64,000 nucleotides of DNA from Cytobacillus sp. IB215665 (GCF_033963835.1 NZ_JAXBME010000002.1:310001-374000), one strand, 5' to 3'; positions 1-10,102 are shown, counted from the stretch's first letter. A program made the numbers and translations. The notes: generated from the letters alone by a model not told the origin.

Positions 1-251
1 TTATTTTAGCGTGGTGAAAACTATAAAACAACGTCTAATATGAATGGTCATTTTATAAGTTGAAATATTGCTTTTGGCAGTTATTTTGTGAAAAGCACTA
101 GCAGAATTTGTCCACCTTTCATTCGATTGTTAAGCTATTGTAAATTATTTATTAAAAACCTTTACAATTCTAATGGATTTCGTTAATAATTGTATAGGGT
201 TTTGTAAGCTTGTGTCGAAACTAGTCAGATAATTTTTCGGAGGTAGAAAAA

Positions 252-1877
252 GTGGAACTTGATGTTCAAAAGATGATTTTTGAATTTATTGGTGGTTTAG
301 GTATCTTCTTATTTGGGATAAAGTATATGGGAGATGGACTACAAAAATCCGCAGGTGACAAATTAAGAGATATCTTAGATCGCTTTACGACCAACCCATT
401 TATGGGTGTCTTAGCTGGTATTATTGTAACAGTGTTAATTCAAAGTAGCTCTGGTACAACTGTAATTACAGTTGGTTTAGTCAGTGCCGGCTTTATGAAT
501 TTAAGACAAGCAATTGGTGTAATCATGGGGGCAAATATTGGGACGACTGTTACTGCATTTATTATCGGTATCAAATTGTCAAATTACGCACTACCAATTA
601 TAGCCGCAGGTGCTCTCCTACTCTTTTTCTTTAAAAATAAGAAAATTCACAATTTTGGCCAAGTAGTATTTGGCTTTGGTGCACTTTTTTATGGTTTGAA
701 ACTAATGAGTTCGGGGATGAAACCACTACGTTCACTAGAATCATTTGCTGAGTTAACAGTAAACATGAGTGAAATTCCAATTCTTGGAGTTGCTATTGGA
801 ACAATATTTACTGTCATCGTGCAAAGTTCGAGTGCAACCATTGGGATATTGCAGGAATTGTATGGTCAAGGTCTGTTGGATTTAAACGCTGCATTGCCTG
901 TTTTATTTGGTGATAATCTTGGTACAACGATCACTGCGATATTAGCTTCAATTGGAGCATCAGTTGCAGCTAGACGAGCTGCTTTAACACATGTGCTATT
1001 TAACTTGGTTGGAGCAACCATATTTCTAATTGGGTTGAAGCTCTATACACAATTGGTTATTATGCTACAAGAGGCATTTAATTTAAATCCAGAAATGACG
1101 ATTGCATTCGCGCATGGAGCCTTTAATATAACGAATACGTTGATTCAATTACCGTTTATAGGTGTATTGGCATATATTGTAACAAAACTTATACCTGGTA
1201 ATGATTCGGTAGTGGAATATAAAGCTAAGCATTTGGATCCTAACTTTATTGAGCAATCACCATCTATTGCATTAGGTCAAGCTAAAGAAGAAGTTGTTAG
1301 AATGGGTGAGTTTGCTACTCTAGGTTTAGAAGAGTCACATAAATATTTAAACAGCAATTTGCAGAAACATGCTGATCTATCTATGCAACTAGAGAGTGCC
1401 ATCAATAATTTAGACCGGAAAATTACTGATTATTTAGTGTTACTCTCTTCAGCTTCATTGTCACAAAATGAATCAGAAGAGCACTCAGTGTTAATGGATA
1501 CCGTACGAGATATTGAACGTATAGGTGATCATTTTGAAAATATTGTGGAGTTGGTTGACTATCAGCTATCAAATAAAGTGAAGATGACTGATTTAGCAAA
1601 AGCTGATTTAAAAGAAATGTTTGAATTAACCATTTCCACTGTGAAAGAAGCAATTCAATCTCTTGAAGAAAACGATAAAGATTTAGCAAGAGAAGTTGTG
1701 AAGAAAGAAGACAAGATTGATAAGATGGAACGAACATTGCGTAAAAAGCATATTTTACGATTAAATGAAGGCAAATGCACTGGACAAGCTGGTATTGTAT
1801 TTGTAGACATCGTAAGTAATTTAGAACGTATAGGTGATCACGCTGTTAATATCGCTGAAGCGGTATTAGGAGAGTAA
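252..1877 (+). CDS. Na+/phosphate cotransporter (NptA-type) with C-terminal PhoU domain
   Basis: Membrane protein of 541 residues. Two Na/Pi-cotransporter repeats are visible, each with the family's glutamine-serine signature (QSSSGTT near residue 64 and QSSSAT near residue 188). From about residue 340 there is a helical PhoU-like domain with the recurring 'IERIGDH' pattern near 420 and 530. The family imports phosphate using the sodium gradient. The start is GTG at 252, six bases after a GGAGGTAG ribosome binding site. A strong terminator follows. I looked upstream for PhoP boxes with 11-bp spacing and saw none that convince. The gene is separate from, but 6 kb upstream of, the ABC phosphate importer operon. 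Confidence 0.9.
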   Translation: MELDVQKMIFEFIGGLGIFLFGIKYMGDGLQKSAGDKLRDILDRFTTNPFMGVLAGIIVTVLIQSSSGTTVITVGLVSAGFMNLRQAIGVIMGANIGTTVTAFIIGIKLSNYALPIIAAGALLLFFFKNKKIHNFGQVVFGFGALFYGLKLMSSGMKPLRSLESFAELTVNMSEIPILGVAIGTIFTVIVQSSSATIGILQELYGQGLLDLNAALPVLFGDNLGTTITAILASIGASVAARRAALTHVLFNLVGATIFLIGLKLYTQLVIMLQEAFNLNPEMTIAFAHGAFNITNTLIQLPFIGVLAYIVTKLIPGNDSVVEYKAKHLDPNFIEQSPSIALGQAKEEVVRMGEFATLGLEESHKYLNSNLQKHADLSMQLESAINNLDRKITDYLVLLSSASLSQNESEEHSVLMDTVRDIERIGDHFENIVELVDYQLSNKVKMTDLAKADLKEMFELTISTVKEAIQSLEENDKDLAREVVKKEDKIDKMERTLRKKHILRLNEGKCTGQAGIVFVDIVSNLERIGDHAVNIAEAVLGE

Positions 1878-1895
1878 AAATAAGCATACAATCAC

Positions 1896-1948
1896 AAAAG
1901 AGGTACGTTAGAAATCGAAATTAGATTTTTAACATACCTCTTTGTTTT
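1896..1948 (+). terminator. Rho-independent terminator after Na/Pi cotransporter
   Basis: Long inverted repeat (AAAGAGGTAcGTTAgAAATC against GATTTtTAACaTACCTCTTT) followed by a T-rich tract, placed 18 bases after the stop codon. Confidence 0.85.
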
Positions 1949-2059
1949 ACGCTATTTTCCATTTAATTGTTCTCGTGATAAGAAATATGCAAACAGTAAA
2001 CTATAACCTAGGTATCTAGTCTCCTGAATAGCTGTAACAAACAAATATAAGTTCGTTTT

Positions 2060-2188
2060 TCTGTTGTAGATTCGTAAATTGTTCCGTTCTTGAGATTTAA
2101 GCAAGTATACATCTCCGTTCGTGGCATCTTGCTGATTTTATACCGTCCATATTTAGTAAAAATAGCAACAAAGTTTATGAACAGAGCC
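2060..2188. repeat. MITE-like intergenic repeat, copy 1
   Basis: One end is clear: AGCAACAAAGTTTATGAACAGAGCC at 2164-2188 (shown here only to name the conserved blocks AGCAACAAAGTTTA and GAGCC). The other end at about 2061 is degenerate. Same size class and same terminal sequence as the copies at 14620, 19150, 27971 and 53115. It fills most of the gap before the yqgC-like gene. Confidence 0.55.
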
Positions 2189-2264
2189 TTGTAAGTTAAT
2201 TGACTAACATAAACGAACGATGCTAGTATGAAATTGCTATTAACAAGTATCAGGGGGCTTGGTG

Positions 2265-2747
2265 ATGGAGTTATTAATTTGGATAATAGTGATTTGCTGT
2301 TTTATCGTTTCTTTTGTTGGTTTAATATATCCGATTATTCCAAGTGTACTTTTTATCGTAGCTGGTTTTTTAATTTATGGGTTTCTAATTAGCTTTGAGC
2401 AATTTTCAATGTTATTTTGGATGATCCAAGGAACGTTTGTTTTGTTATTATTTGGTGCTGATTATGCAGCAAATCTAATCGGTGTCAAAAAGCTAGGTGG
2501 AAGCCAAGCAGCTGTATGGGGCAGTACAATTGGCTTGTTAGTAGGACCTTTTGTAATACCAGTAGCTGGGATCATTCTCGGACCATTTCTAGGTGCTGTT
2601 GTAGCTGAGTTAGTTGTTCACAAGAAAAATGTTAAAGAGGCGACAAAAATTGGCTTAGGGTCATTATTTGGATTTTTAAGCGGTGTAGTGGCAAAAGGGT
2701 TCATCCAATTAATTATGATTACATATTTTTTATTTACTGCTTTGTAA
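2265..2747 (+). CDS. yqgC: DUF456 membrane protein (YqgC-like)
   Basis: Small, very hydrophobic protein of 160 residues with four to five predicted membrane helices and glycine-rich loops ([20 protein letters not shown] region near residue 88), typical of the DUF456 family. Molecular function is unknown. The ATG at 2265 is chosen over the in-frame TTG at 2259 because an AGGGGG site lies seven bases before it and the length then equals that remembered for B. subtilis YqgC. As in B. subtilis it precedes sodA. Confidence 0.8.
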   Translation: MELLIWIIVICCFIVSFVGLIYPIIPSVLFIVAGFLIYGFLISFEQFSMLFWMIQGTFVLLLFGADYAANLIGVKKLGGSQAAVWGSTIGLLVGPFVIPVAGIILGPFLGAVVAELVVHKKNVKEATKIGLGSLFGFLSGVVAKGFIQLIMITYFLFTAL

Positions 2748-2792
2748 AGAAAGATTTACAATGTTAGTATGGTAATATGGAGCTTTTGACAT

Positions 2793-2866
2793 GGACCCTT
2801 AGCTCAGTTGGTTAGAGCTGACGGCTCATAACCGTCCGGTCGCAGGTTCGAGTCCTGCAGGGTCCA
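2793..2866 (+). tRNA. tRNA with CAU anticodon, probably tRNA-Ile2 (lysidine-modified)
   Basis: Complete cloverleaf. The acceptor stem is GGACCCT/AGGGTCC with discriminator A at 2866. The D arm contains AGCTCAGTTGGTTAGAGCT, the anticodon stem is GACGG/CCGTC with CAT at 2827-2829, and the T arm is GCAGG-TTCGAGT-CCTGC. The GGACC acceptor start and CTCATAA loop resemble firmicute tRNA-Ile2, where C34 becomes lysidine, more than elongator tRNA-Met, but the two cannot be separated with certainty by eye. The 3' CCA is not encoded (TCT follows). Stand-alone gene with its own terminator. Confidence 0.9.
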
Positions 2867-2873
2867 TCTAAGC

Positions 2874-2907
2874 AAGCCTTTCATTAATATATTGAAGGCT
2901 TTTTTTG
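2874..2907 (+). terminator. Terminator after tRNA
   Basis: AAGCCTTTCA / TGAAGGCTT hairpin directly followed by seven T residues. Confidence 0.9.
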
Positions 2908-3068
2908 TTTGATTGAATGAGAAGAGTCAAAAATACATATAGTAAATTAGGGTTTGTTACAAGCAAATTAATTGAAATATTGTGGAAAATTTGCTAATCT
3001 ATAAGCAACGAACTTAAGAAACATTCATGTTTAGTAATTATGAAAATGAATGTTGCCCAGTTCACATT

Positions 3069-3098
3069 TAGTGTTCAAAAGTCTATGATTGAACACTA
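3069..3098 (+). promoter_or_regulatory. Inverted repeat upstream of sodA
   Basis: Perfect 10-bp arms TAGTGTTCAA and TTGAACACTA separated by 10 bases, ending about 17 bases before the sodA ribosome binding site. It could be an operator or a leader hairpin. No regulator is assigned. Confidence 0.5.
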
Positions 3099-3127
3099 TT
3101 CATTACATAATTTGAGGAGGAATTATT

Positions 3128-3736
3128 ATGGCATTTGAATTACCAAAATTACCTTATGAATATGATGCATTAGCACCTCACATTGACAAAGAAACGATGA
3201 CAATTCATCACACAAAACATCACAATGCTTATGTAACAAATCTTAATGCTGCATTAGAAGGAAATGAAGAGCTTCTAAGCAAAAGCATTGAAGATCTAAT
3301 GGGTAACTTAGACGCTGTTCCTGAAGCTGCTCGTACTGCAGTACGTAACAACGGTGGAGGTCATGCGAACCATAGCTTATTCTGGACGATTTTATCACCA
3401 AATGGTGGGGGCGCACCAACTGGTGAGCTTGCAGATGAGATAAACAATAAGTTCGGAAGCTTTGACAGCTTCAAAGAAGCGTTTGCAAAAGCTGGAGCTA
3501 CTCGATTTGGTTCAGGTTGGGCATGGTTAGTTGTTAACAACGGTGAGCTAGAAGTGACGAGCACACCAAACCAAGATACACCACTTATGGATGGGAATAC
3601 GCCAATTCTTGGATTAGATGTATGGGAGCATGCCTATTACTTAAACTATCAAAACCGTCGCCCAGATTACATTTCAGCTTTTTGGAATGTTGTAAATTGG
3701 GATGAAGTAGCAAAGCTTTATTCAGCTGCGAAATAA
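3128..3736 (+). CDS. sodA: Superoxide dismutase, Mn/Fe type
   Basis: Cytoplasmic enzyme of 202 residues that dismutates superoxide to oxygen and hydrogen peroxide. The four metal ligands sit in recognisable contexts: histidine in [11 protein letters not shown] (residues 21-31), histidine in ANHSLFW (near 81), and aspartate and histidine in DVWEHAYY (near 164-168). Full family length. Start ATG at 3128 follows AGGAGGAATTATT. Monocistronic, with a hairpin-containing leader and a strong terminator. Confidence 0.97.
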   Translation: MAFELPKLPYEYDALAPHIDKETMTIHHTKHHNAYVTNLNAALEGNEELLSKSIEDLMGNLDAVPEAARTAVRNNGGGHANHSLFWTILSPNGGGAPTGELADEINNKFGSFDSFKEAFAKAGATRFGSGWAWLVVNNGELEVTSTPNQDTPLMDGNTPILGLDVWEHAYYLNYQNRRPDYISAFWNVVNWDEVAKLYSAAK

Positions 3737-3750
3737 ATAGTAAACACTCA

Positions 3751-3785
3751 AACAACAGAGGATACAATCTCTGTTGTTTTTTTGT
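3751..3785 (+). terminator. Terminator after sodA
   Basis: AACAACAGAG-gatacaat-CTCTGTTGTT hairpin and T tract. Confidence 0.92.
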
Positions 3786-3801
3786 TATAAAGTTTTATTT
3801 A

Positions 3802-3865
3802 TGCTGTTTTTCGGCATAATTTATTGTCTTTCGTAATAAAAGCAACAGAGTTTACGAAAAAAGCT
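3802..3865. repeat. MITE-like repeat, short (internally deleted) copy
   Basis: Only about 64 bp: a left end ATGCTGTTTTTCGGCATA joined almost directly to a right end AGCAACAGAGTTTACG. It is best read as an internally deleted member of the same repeat family. Confidence 0.5.
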
Positions 3866-4074
3866 ATTCTAATGTTGTTTAATAAAACCAATTTATGTTA
3901 CGTTTATTTCCCAACCTATTAATAGTTGTGTTCATGTTTATGTTAAACCATAATTTATACAGCAACAGTCTTTGCCTGCTTCATATATGTCATTTTAAAA
4001 AGCCTATTTCTATATACATAACTAAATCGCCTAATTGGAAAACTACTTTGTAGATAAAGAAGGGGAGTTTTTCA

Positions 4075-5367
4075 ATGTCGGCTTTACGCAAGATAATTGG
4101 TGATGTGGATGTTAATAAGGATTTACTATTATTATTAATAATTGGAGGGCTGTATGCATTAAGTATTGCTTTATCAAATACATTCGTAAATGTGTATTTA
4201 TGGAAGCAATCAGGTCAATTTAAAGATTTAGGGATTTACAACTTATCAATTGTTATTATGCAACCATTAACATTTATAGTGGCGGGAAGATGGGCAAAGA
4301 AGATCGATCGCGTTCTAGTACTAAGGCTAGGTGTAACATTTCTTGCAATATTTTTTATAGCTGTTCTTTTTTTTGGTGATCAAGCGTCTCGGTATTTAAT
4401 AGTTCTTGGGGGACTGCTTGGAATTGGATACGGGTTTTATTGGTTGGCCTACAATGTACTTACCTTCGAAATAACTGAACCAGAAACACGTGATTTTTTT
4501 AATGGCTTTTTAGGAATCGTTACTTCATTCGGAGGAATGATCGGTCCAATAGCTGCGGGTTTTATAATATCTAGAATGGAAAAATTCACAGGTTACACAG
4601 TTATTTTTTCAATATCTCTTGCATTATTTATCGGGGCTGTAATATTTAGCTTGTTTTTACAACCAAGAGCGGCAGAAGGTGAATTTGTATTAAAGAGAAT
4701 CATCCAAGAACGAAGGTATAACAAAAATTGGGCAAATATTACAAATGCGCACTTTTTTCAAGGTGTACGAGAAGGAACCTTTGTCTTTGTTGTTTCTGTC
4801 TTAGTATTTATTACAACGAATAGTGAATTAGCACTAGGGACATTTGGGTTAGTTAATTCAGCTATTTCATTTGTTGCATATTATTTAGCAACGCGATTAA
4901 TAAAACAAAAATATCGAAAAAAGGCAATCTTATTAGGTGGCTTGTTGCTATATATGTCCATTTTTTTAATATTGTTTAATGTCACTTATACAAAGCTCAT
5001 TATGTATGCCATCGCCATCGCAATTGCTTATCCGATGCTTTTAGTTCCATACATTTCATTAACTTATGATGTTATTGGCAAAGGATGGAATGCAGCACAA
5101 ATGAGAATTGAATATATTGTCGTACGTGAGTTGTTTTTAAATGGTGGAAGGATTGTCTCAATTTTACTATTTTTAATCGCAGTTTCTTTTTTTGATGAAC
5201 AAGTAAGTATCCCAATCTTGTTAGCCATCATAGGTACCGGTCACGCGTTCATTTATCTTTTTATAAGAAATATCGAGTTTGTAGATGAAAAAAATGTAGA
5301 ATCAAATAAACAAGCTGACGAATGTACTCAACAAGTTGGAAATCGAGAAGGTGGTTCATCTGTATAG
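4075..5367 (+). CDS. yqgE: MFS transporter (YqgE-like)
   Basis: Major facilitator superfamily protein, 430 residues, with about 12 hydrophobic helices in two halves and a charged cytoplasmic loop near residues 205-225 (KRIIQERRYNKNW). The C-terminal tail is hydrophilic (about residues 405-430). Substrate unknown. Start ATG at 4075 follows AAGGGGAG. It lies between sodA and pbpA, the place of yqgE in B. subtilis. Confidence 0.85.
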   Translation: MSALRKIIGDVDVNKDLLLLLIIGGLYALSIALSNTFVNVYLWKQSGQFKDLGIYNLSIVIMQPLTFIVAGRWAKKIDRVLVLRLGVTFLAIFFIAVLFFGDQASRYLIVLGGLLGIGYGFYWLAYNVLTFEITEPETRDFFNGFLGIVTSFGGMIGPIAAGFIISRMEKFTGYTVIFSISLALFIGAVIFSLFLQPRAAEGEFVLKRIIQERRYNKNWANITNAHFFQGVREGTFVFVVSVLVFITTNSELALGTFGLVNSAISFVAYYLATRLIKQKYRKKAILLGGLLLYMSIFLILFNVTYTKLIMYAIAIAIAYPMLLVPYISLTYDVIGKGWNAAQMRIEYIVVRELFLNGGRIVSILLFLIAVSFFDEQVSIPILLAIIGTGHAFIYLFIRNIEFVDEKNVESNKQADECTQQVGNREGGSSV

Positions 5368-5461
5368 TTGAATTGCCTTTTTCATATTTTAACAATGGAA
5401 AATTCAGCTGCTATTATATAAAATAAATATTAATGAAATAATTAATGTAGTAGGTGAATGA

Positions 5462-7621
5462 ATGAAAAAGAAACAGAAAAAAAATAAAAAGAAAAGGAAT
5501 CATCTCCCATTTCGGTTGAATGTGTTATTTTTTATCGTTTTTTTACTATTTTCTACCCTGATTTTAAAGCTTGGTCTTACTCAGATCGTTTACGGGGAAG
5601 ATTACAAACGTGAAATTGAAAAAAAAGAAGAGGTGACTGTTAGCGCATCCGTTCCAAGAGGAAAAATATATGATAGGAACGGTAATGTCATTGTGGATAA
5701 TATACCGTTAAACGCGATTACATATACAGGTTTTCAAGGTACAACAGCGGATGAGCGTCTCGAGGTTGCGAGAGATCTTGCAATATTTATTGATAAGGAT
5801 ACTGAAAGTGTAACTGAACGTGATAAAAAAGACTTTTGGCTGTTAACACACCCTGAAGAAGCTTTAGAAAAAATAACAAAAGAAGAATTAAACAAAGAAG
5901 ATGACGGTGAACTTGAAGCAAAAGATATATATAAGCTTCAGCTTGATAGAATCACTGAAGAGGAACTTGCCACAATAACTGGACAAGAGTTAGAAGTCTT
6001 AGCAATATATAGAGAATTTAGTGGATATGCACTCACACCACAAATCGTCAAAAGTAGAAGTGAAAATGAGAATGATGAAGTTACTGAAGAAGAGTATGCA
6101 GTTGTAAGTGAACATTTAGCTCAATTGCCTGGTGTGGATACGACCACAGATTGGTTACGTGAATACCCATACGGTGATACCTTTCGAACAGTATTGGGAA
6201 ATATTACATCTTCAAAGGAAGGATTACCTTCTGAAGTAGAAGACTATTATGTCGCCAAAGAATATAGTCGTAATGACCGTGTAGGTAAAAGCTATATTGA
6301 GAAGCAATACGAAGAAGTGTTACATGGACAAAAAGAGAAGGTAAAAAATATTACAGACAAGGCAGGCAATCCACTTGATCAGGAAGTAATTACTGAAGGT
6401 GAAAACGGTAAAGATCTTGTTCTTTCTATTGATATGGATTTGCAAATTGCTGTTGAACAAATTATTGAAGAAGAATTATTAAATGCAAAAAGCAAACCAG
6501 GATCTGCATTTTTAGACCGTGCTTTTGTTGTTATGATGAATCCATCAACTGGAGAAGTGCTTTCGTTAGCAGGAAAGCAATATACGACAAATGAACAAGG
6601 TGAAGTAGAGCTTTGGGATTATGCTATCGGGACCTTTCAAGAAGCTTTTGAAATGGGATCAACAGTGAAAGGCGCAACTTTGTTAACTGGGTATGAAACA
6701 GGTGTTGTTAATCCTGGTGAGAGGAAATTAGACGAGGTATTATATATTAAAGGTTCTCCCCCAAAAAAATCATGGGAGGTAATGGGCCGGATTAATGATC
6801 TATATGCTCTTAAAAGGTCATCGAACGTATATATGTTTAAAATTGCAATTTCATTATTAGGTGGAGAATATCAAAGAAACCAACCTATACCATCAAATCC
6901 AGAAGCGTTTGATTTATTTCGCTACTATTTTAACCAATTCGGACTGGGAATAAAAACAGGAATTGATTTGCCAGGAGAAGGAACTGGTTATGTGGGACAA
7001 GACACAACCTCAGGTTTACTGCTAGACATGGCCATTGGACAATATGATACATATACGCCTCTACAGCTTACACAATATGTGTCAACGATAGCCAATGGTG
7101 GTTATAGAATTAAGCCTCAAGTTGTGAAGGATATTCATGAGCCATCTCCCGACCAAGAAGGGTTGGGACCTGTATTAAAAGAATTTGAACCTTTGGTGTT
7201 AAATAAGATTGACATGAAGACAGAATATATTGAACAAGTGCAAGAAGGGTTTCGTCAAGTTATGCAGGAAACTGGAGGAACAGCCTTCGGTCATTTCGGA
7301 GCGAGTACTTACAAACCTGCTGGAAAAACAGGAACAGCTGAGGTATATCCAGACGGAGAAACACTTGCTTATAACTTAACATTAATTGGATATGCTCCAT
7401 TCGATAATCCTGAGGTCTCATTTGCTGTTGTTGTTCCAAACGCTGATACAACAGGTAAAAGTCAAATAAACAAAGATATTGGTAAAAGGATCTTGGACAC
7501 ATATTTTGATCTCAAACAACAAAGGGCAAGTGGTACAACACAGCAATCTACGGAAGAAGCTACTAATACAGAGTCGGAGTCAGAAGTAATTGATACAACA
7601 ACTGAAGATGAAAGTGAATAA
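5462..7621 (+). CDS. pbpA: Class B penicillin-binding protein (PBP2A, transpeptidase)
   Basis: Single-pass membrane transpeptidase of 719 residues that cross-links peptidoglycan outside the membrane. A lysine-rich cytoplasmic N-terminus is followed by a membrane anchor (about residues 18-40) and a dimerisation/pedestal region. The transpeptidase domain carries the three active-site motifs: S400-T-V-K403, S453-S-N455 and K622-T-G. The C-terminus is a Thr/Ser/Glu-rich tail (about 690-719). In B. subtilis the orthologue supports rod-shape elongation and spore outgrowth. The gene is 94 bp after yqgE and ends in a strong terminator, so it is uncoupled from pstS. Confidence 0.95.
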   Translation: MKKKQKKNKKKRNHLPFRLNVLFFIVFLLFSTLILKLGLTQIVYGEDYKREIEKKEEVTVSASVPRGKIYDRNGNVIVDNIPLNAITYTGFQGTTADERLEVARDLAIFIDKDTESVTERDKKDFWLLTHPEEALEKITKEELNKEDDGELEAKDIYKLQLDRITEEELATITGQELEVLAIYREFSGYALTPQIVKSRSENENDEVTEEEYAVVSEHLAQLPGVDTTTDWLREYPYGDTFRTVLGNITSSKEGLPSEVEDYYVAKEYSRNDRVGKSYIEKQYEEVLHGQKEKVKNITDKAGNPLDQEVITEGENGKDLVLSIDMDLQIAVEQIIEEELLNAKSKPGSAFLDRAFVVMMNPSTGEVLSLAGKQYTTNEQGEVELWDYAIGTFQEAFEMGSTVKGATLLTGYETGVVNPGERKLDEVLYIKGSPPKKSWEVMGRINDLYALKRSSNVYMFKIAISLLGGEYQRNQPIPSNPEAFDLFRYYFNQFGLGIKTGIDLPGEGTGYVGQDTTSGLLLDMAIGQYDTYTPLQLTQYVSTIANGGYRIKPQVVKDIHEPSPDQEGLGPVLKEFEPLVLNKIDMKTEYIEQVQEGFRQVMQETGGTAFGHFGASTYKPAGKTGTAEVYPDGETLAYNLTLIGYAPFDNPEVSFAVVVPNADTTGKSQINKDIGKRILDTYFDLKQQRASGTTQQSTEEATNTESESEVIDTTTEDESE

Positions 7622-7635
7622 AGGTTTACAATTTT

Positions 7636-7668
7636 AAAAAAAGCACTTCAACTTTGAGTGCTTTTTTT
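7636..7668 (+). terminator. Terminator after pbpA
   Basis: AAAAAGCACT / AGTGCTTTTTTT hairpin with T tract, 15 bases after the stop. Confidence 0.92.
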
Positions 7669-7790
7669 GCTGTTTTCGCAATGAGTATTGAGAAATAAAT
7701 ATGTATCTTTGATCATTAGTGGCTGCTTTTCTTCTATATGATAGTTAAATAAATACTTACAACATTTACAAATAAGGTCAGTTGTAATGT
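7669..7790. repeat. MITE-like repeat, degenerate copy
   Basis: Left end GCTGTTTTCGCA immediately after the pbpA terminator and an internal block CTTTTCTTCTATATGAT shared with other copies. The right end is not recognisable. Confidence 0.35.
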
Positions 7791-8014
7791 TAATACAAAT
7801 TATACTGATCATTAAAACCTTGCCGAGTCACTTCACTTTTCCTATCGGCTTTTCTTCGAACTAAGGATAAACACGTATATTCATACAGCTATTCTTCTAT
7901 AAAACTATGACAATCTCAGAAAAATACATTTAGCTAGTCTAACTTACTAGCATTAGTAATAATTTTTTCAAAAAGAAGCTTATTATTCAACAAAATTCAG
8001 CATAATATTCGATC

Positions 8015-8071
8015 TTTACAATAGTTTAACAAATGGTTAAAACCACATTAATAGTCAAGCGTTATTCTAAT
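8015..8071 (+). promoter_or_regulatory. PhoP box and promoter of the pst operon
   Basis: Four TTnAnA hexamers occur at an exact 11-bp period: TTTACA 8015, TTAACA 8026, TTAAAA 8037, TTAATA 8048. This is the arrangement of PhoP-activated promoters in B. subtilis (consensus TT(A/C/T)ACA repeats). A -10-like TTCTAAT follows at 8065-8071 with no good -35, as expected for PhoP activation. The operon is therefore inferred to be induced by phosphate starvation. Confidence 0.88.
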
Positions 8072-8112
8072 AACGGTAAGACAAAACAAACGAATTTTTC
8101 CTAGGGGGAATA

Positions 8113-9075
8113 ATGAAGATGAAGAACTTTAAAGTTTTAGCATTATCAACAATGTTAGGAGCAACTATGGCTTTTTCAGCAGCTTGTGGCTCCGATGAAG
8201 CATCAGATGATAACACTCAATCTGAAGCTGGAGATAAACTTCAAGGATCGGTCATCATAGACGGCTCTTCTACTGTATTTCCTATTATGGAAGCAGTAGC
8301 ATACGAATATTATAGTGTGCAACCAGAAGTAGAGGTTCCAGTTGGATTATCTGGTTCAGGAGGAGGCTTTAAAAAATTCGTCGTAGGGGAAACGGATTTA
8401 AGCAATGCTTCACGTCCGATTAAGCAAGAAGAAGCGGATATAGCTAAAGAAAATAATATTGAATATATTGAATTAGAGCTTGCATTTGATGGCTTAACGA
8501 TTGTAGTAAACAAAACTAATGACTTTGCAAAAGATTTAACTGTTGAAGATTTACGAAAGATTTGGTTAGAAAACGATTCTCTTGAAACAAAAAAATGGTC
8601 TGACATAAATCCTGATTGGCCAGCAGAAGAAATAGAATTTTATGCTCCAGGCACAGATTCAGGAACATATGATTACTTTGATGAAGTCATTTTAGAGGAA
8701 CAACAAATTGAAGAAGATAACATTACGTTATCAGAAGATGATAACACGCTTGTCACAGGTGTTTCTGGTGATGATTATGCTATTGGGTTCTTCGGATATG
8801 CTTATTACCTAGAAAATCAAGATAAATTAACTGCTGTAAAAATTAACGGGGTTAAACCTAATGGGGACACAATTGAAACAGGTGAATATACACCTTTATC
8901 ACGTCCTTTATTCACATATGTTAATGTTGAATCTTTAGGTGAAGCACAAGTATATGATTTTGTTCATTATACATTAGAAAATGCAGCTACAGCAGCTGAA
9001 GAAGTTGGTTACGTACGTTTACCTCAAGAACAATATGATGAGCAATTGGCAAAAATTGAAGAACACAAAAAATAA
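8113..9075 (+). CDS. pstS: Phosphate-binding lipoprotein of the Pst transporter
   Basis: Substrate-binding subunit of the high-affinity phosphate ABC importer, 320 residues. The N-terminus is a lipoprotein signal with the lipobox SAAC (cysteine at residue 25), so the protein is anchored to the outer face of the membrane. The phosphate-binding signatures DGSSTVFPI (residues 51-59) and GSGGGF (near 82) are present, as is APGTDSGTYDYF near residue 179. First gene of pstS-pstC-pstA-pstB-phoU. Start ATG 8113 follows AGGGGG. Confidence 0.96.
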   Translation: MKMKNFKVLALSTMLGATMAFSAACGSDEASDDNTQSEAGDKLQGSVIIDGSSTVFPIMEAVAYEYYSVQPEVEVPVGLSGSGGGFKKFVVGETDLSNASRPIKQEEADIAKENNIEYIELELAFDGLTIVVNKTNDFAKDLTVEDLRKIWLENDSLETKKWSDINPDWPAEEIEFYAPGTDSGTYDYFDEVILEEQQIEEDNITLSEDDNTLVTGVSGDDYAIGFFGYAYYLENQDKLTAVKINGVKPNGDTIETGEYTPLSRPLFTYVNVESLGEAQVYDFVHYTLENAATAAEEVGYVRLPQEQYDEQLAKIEEHKK

Positions 9076-9147
9076 AGAAAGAACATGTAGTGAGAAGCGG
9101 TGGGTGATGCTTCTCACTCTGTTATGGGTGGAAAGGGGTTTTCATTA

Positions 9148-10101
9148 GTGGCTATCGAAAGACCAAATATAGATAGATATTCAGTCAAAGAGATGATTCA
9201 AGAAAACAAACAGAAAAAGGGCATTTCAAACATGGCTGAAAAGTTAGTACCAAAAATATTATTTATTACTGCACTTATCTCTGTATTAACTACGGTAGGG
9301 ATTATCTTTACCCTTATATTTGAGACGATAACTTTCTTTAATAGAGTATCAATTGTAGATTTTTTTACGTCAACAGCTTGGAAACCATTCTCATCTAGTA
9401 ATCCATCCTATGGTATAGGTGCATTGATTTCAGGTACATTGCTAATTACAGTCATTGCAATGATTGTGGCAATACCGATCGGTGTTGCTTCAGCTATATT
9501 TTTGAGTGAATATGCTTCAGAAAAGACTAGAAAGACTATAAAACCGATTCTTGAAGTGCTAGCTGGAATCCCGACGATTGTTTATGGTTTTTTTGCATTA
9601 ACGTTTGTAACACCTATACTTCAAAAGATTATTCCTGGTTTATCAATTTTTAACGCCTTGAGTCCAGGTATCGTTGTTGGAATAATGATTATTCCAATGG
9701 TTGCCTCATTATCTGAAGATGCGATGAGCTCGGTTCCTAATAAAATTCGTGAGGGAGCATTAGCTTTAGGTGCAACGAAGTTTGAAGTAGCAATCAAAGT
9801 TGTTCTTCCTGCAGCTTTATCTGGTATCATTGCCTCATTTGTCTTAGCTATTTCTAGGGCGATTGGTGAAACGATGATTGTAACTGTTGCAGGTGGTGCA
9901 ACACCTACATTTTCATTAGACGTTACGCAATCGATACAAACGATGACTGCTTACATCGTACAAGTGAGTCTAGGTGATGCGGGCTATGGAACAACGATTT
10001 ATTACAGTGTTTATGCAGTAGGGATGACCCTATTCGTATTTACTTTAATAATGAATTTGATTGCTCGTTATATTTCACGCCGCTTCAGGGAGGAATATTA
10101 A
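9148..10101 (+). CDS. pstC: Phosphate ABC transporter permease PstC
   Basis: Membrane permease of 317 residues with six predicted helices and the BPD-transporter cytoplasmic loop (EGALALGATKFEVAIKVVLPAALSG spans roughly residues 201-225; key residues EGA...G...LP). GTG at 9148 is preferred to the ATG 48 bases upstream because GGAAAGGGG lies just before it and the extra N-terminus is not typical. It forms the channel with PstA. Confidence 0.94.
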   Translation: MAIERPNIDRYSVKEMIQENKQKKGISNMAEKLVPKILFITALISVLTTVGIIFTLIFETITFFNRVSIVDFFTSTAWKPFSSSNPSYGIGALISGTLLITVIAMIVAIPIGVASAIFLSEYASEKTRKTIKPILEVLAGIPTIVYGFFALTFVTPILQKIIPGLSIFNALSPGIVVGIMIIPMVASLSEDAMSSVPNKIREGALALGATKFEVAIKVVLPAALSGIIASFVLAISRAIGETMIVTVAGGATPTFSLDVTQSIQTMTAYIVQVSLGDAGYGTTIYYSVYAVGMTLFVFTLIMNLIARYISRRFREEY

Positions 10102-10102
10102 C

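Noticed and set aside
100-251. PhoP box before the Na/Pi cotransporter
   Set aside because: TTTACA and TTAATA hexamers occur, but not with the 11-bp period seen at pstS.
3082-3095. Shared 14-mer between the sodA leader and the aroQ leader (TCTATGATTGAACA)
   Set aside because: Several such matches are expected by chance in AT-rich DNA of this length, and the surroundings do not align.
9100-9147. ATG at 9100 as the pstC start
   Set aside because: No binding site at the right spacing and a non-conserved N-terminus; GTG 9148 is better supported.
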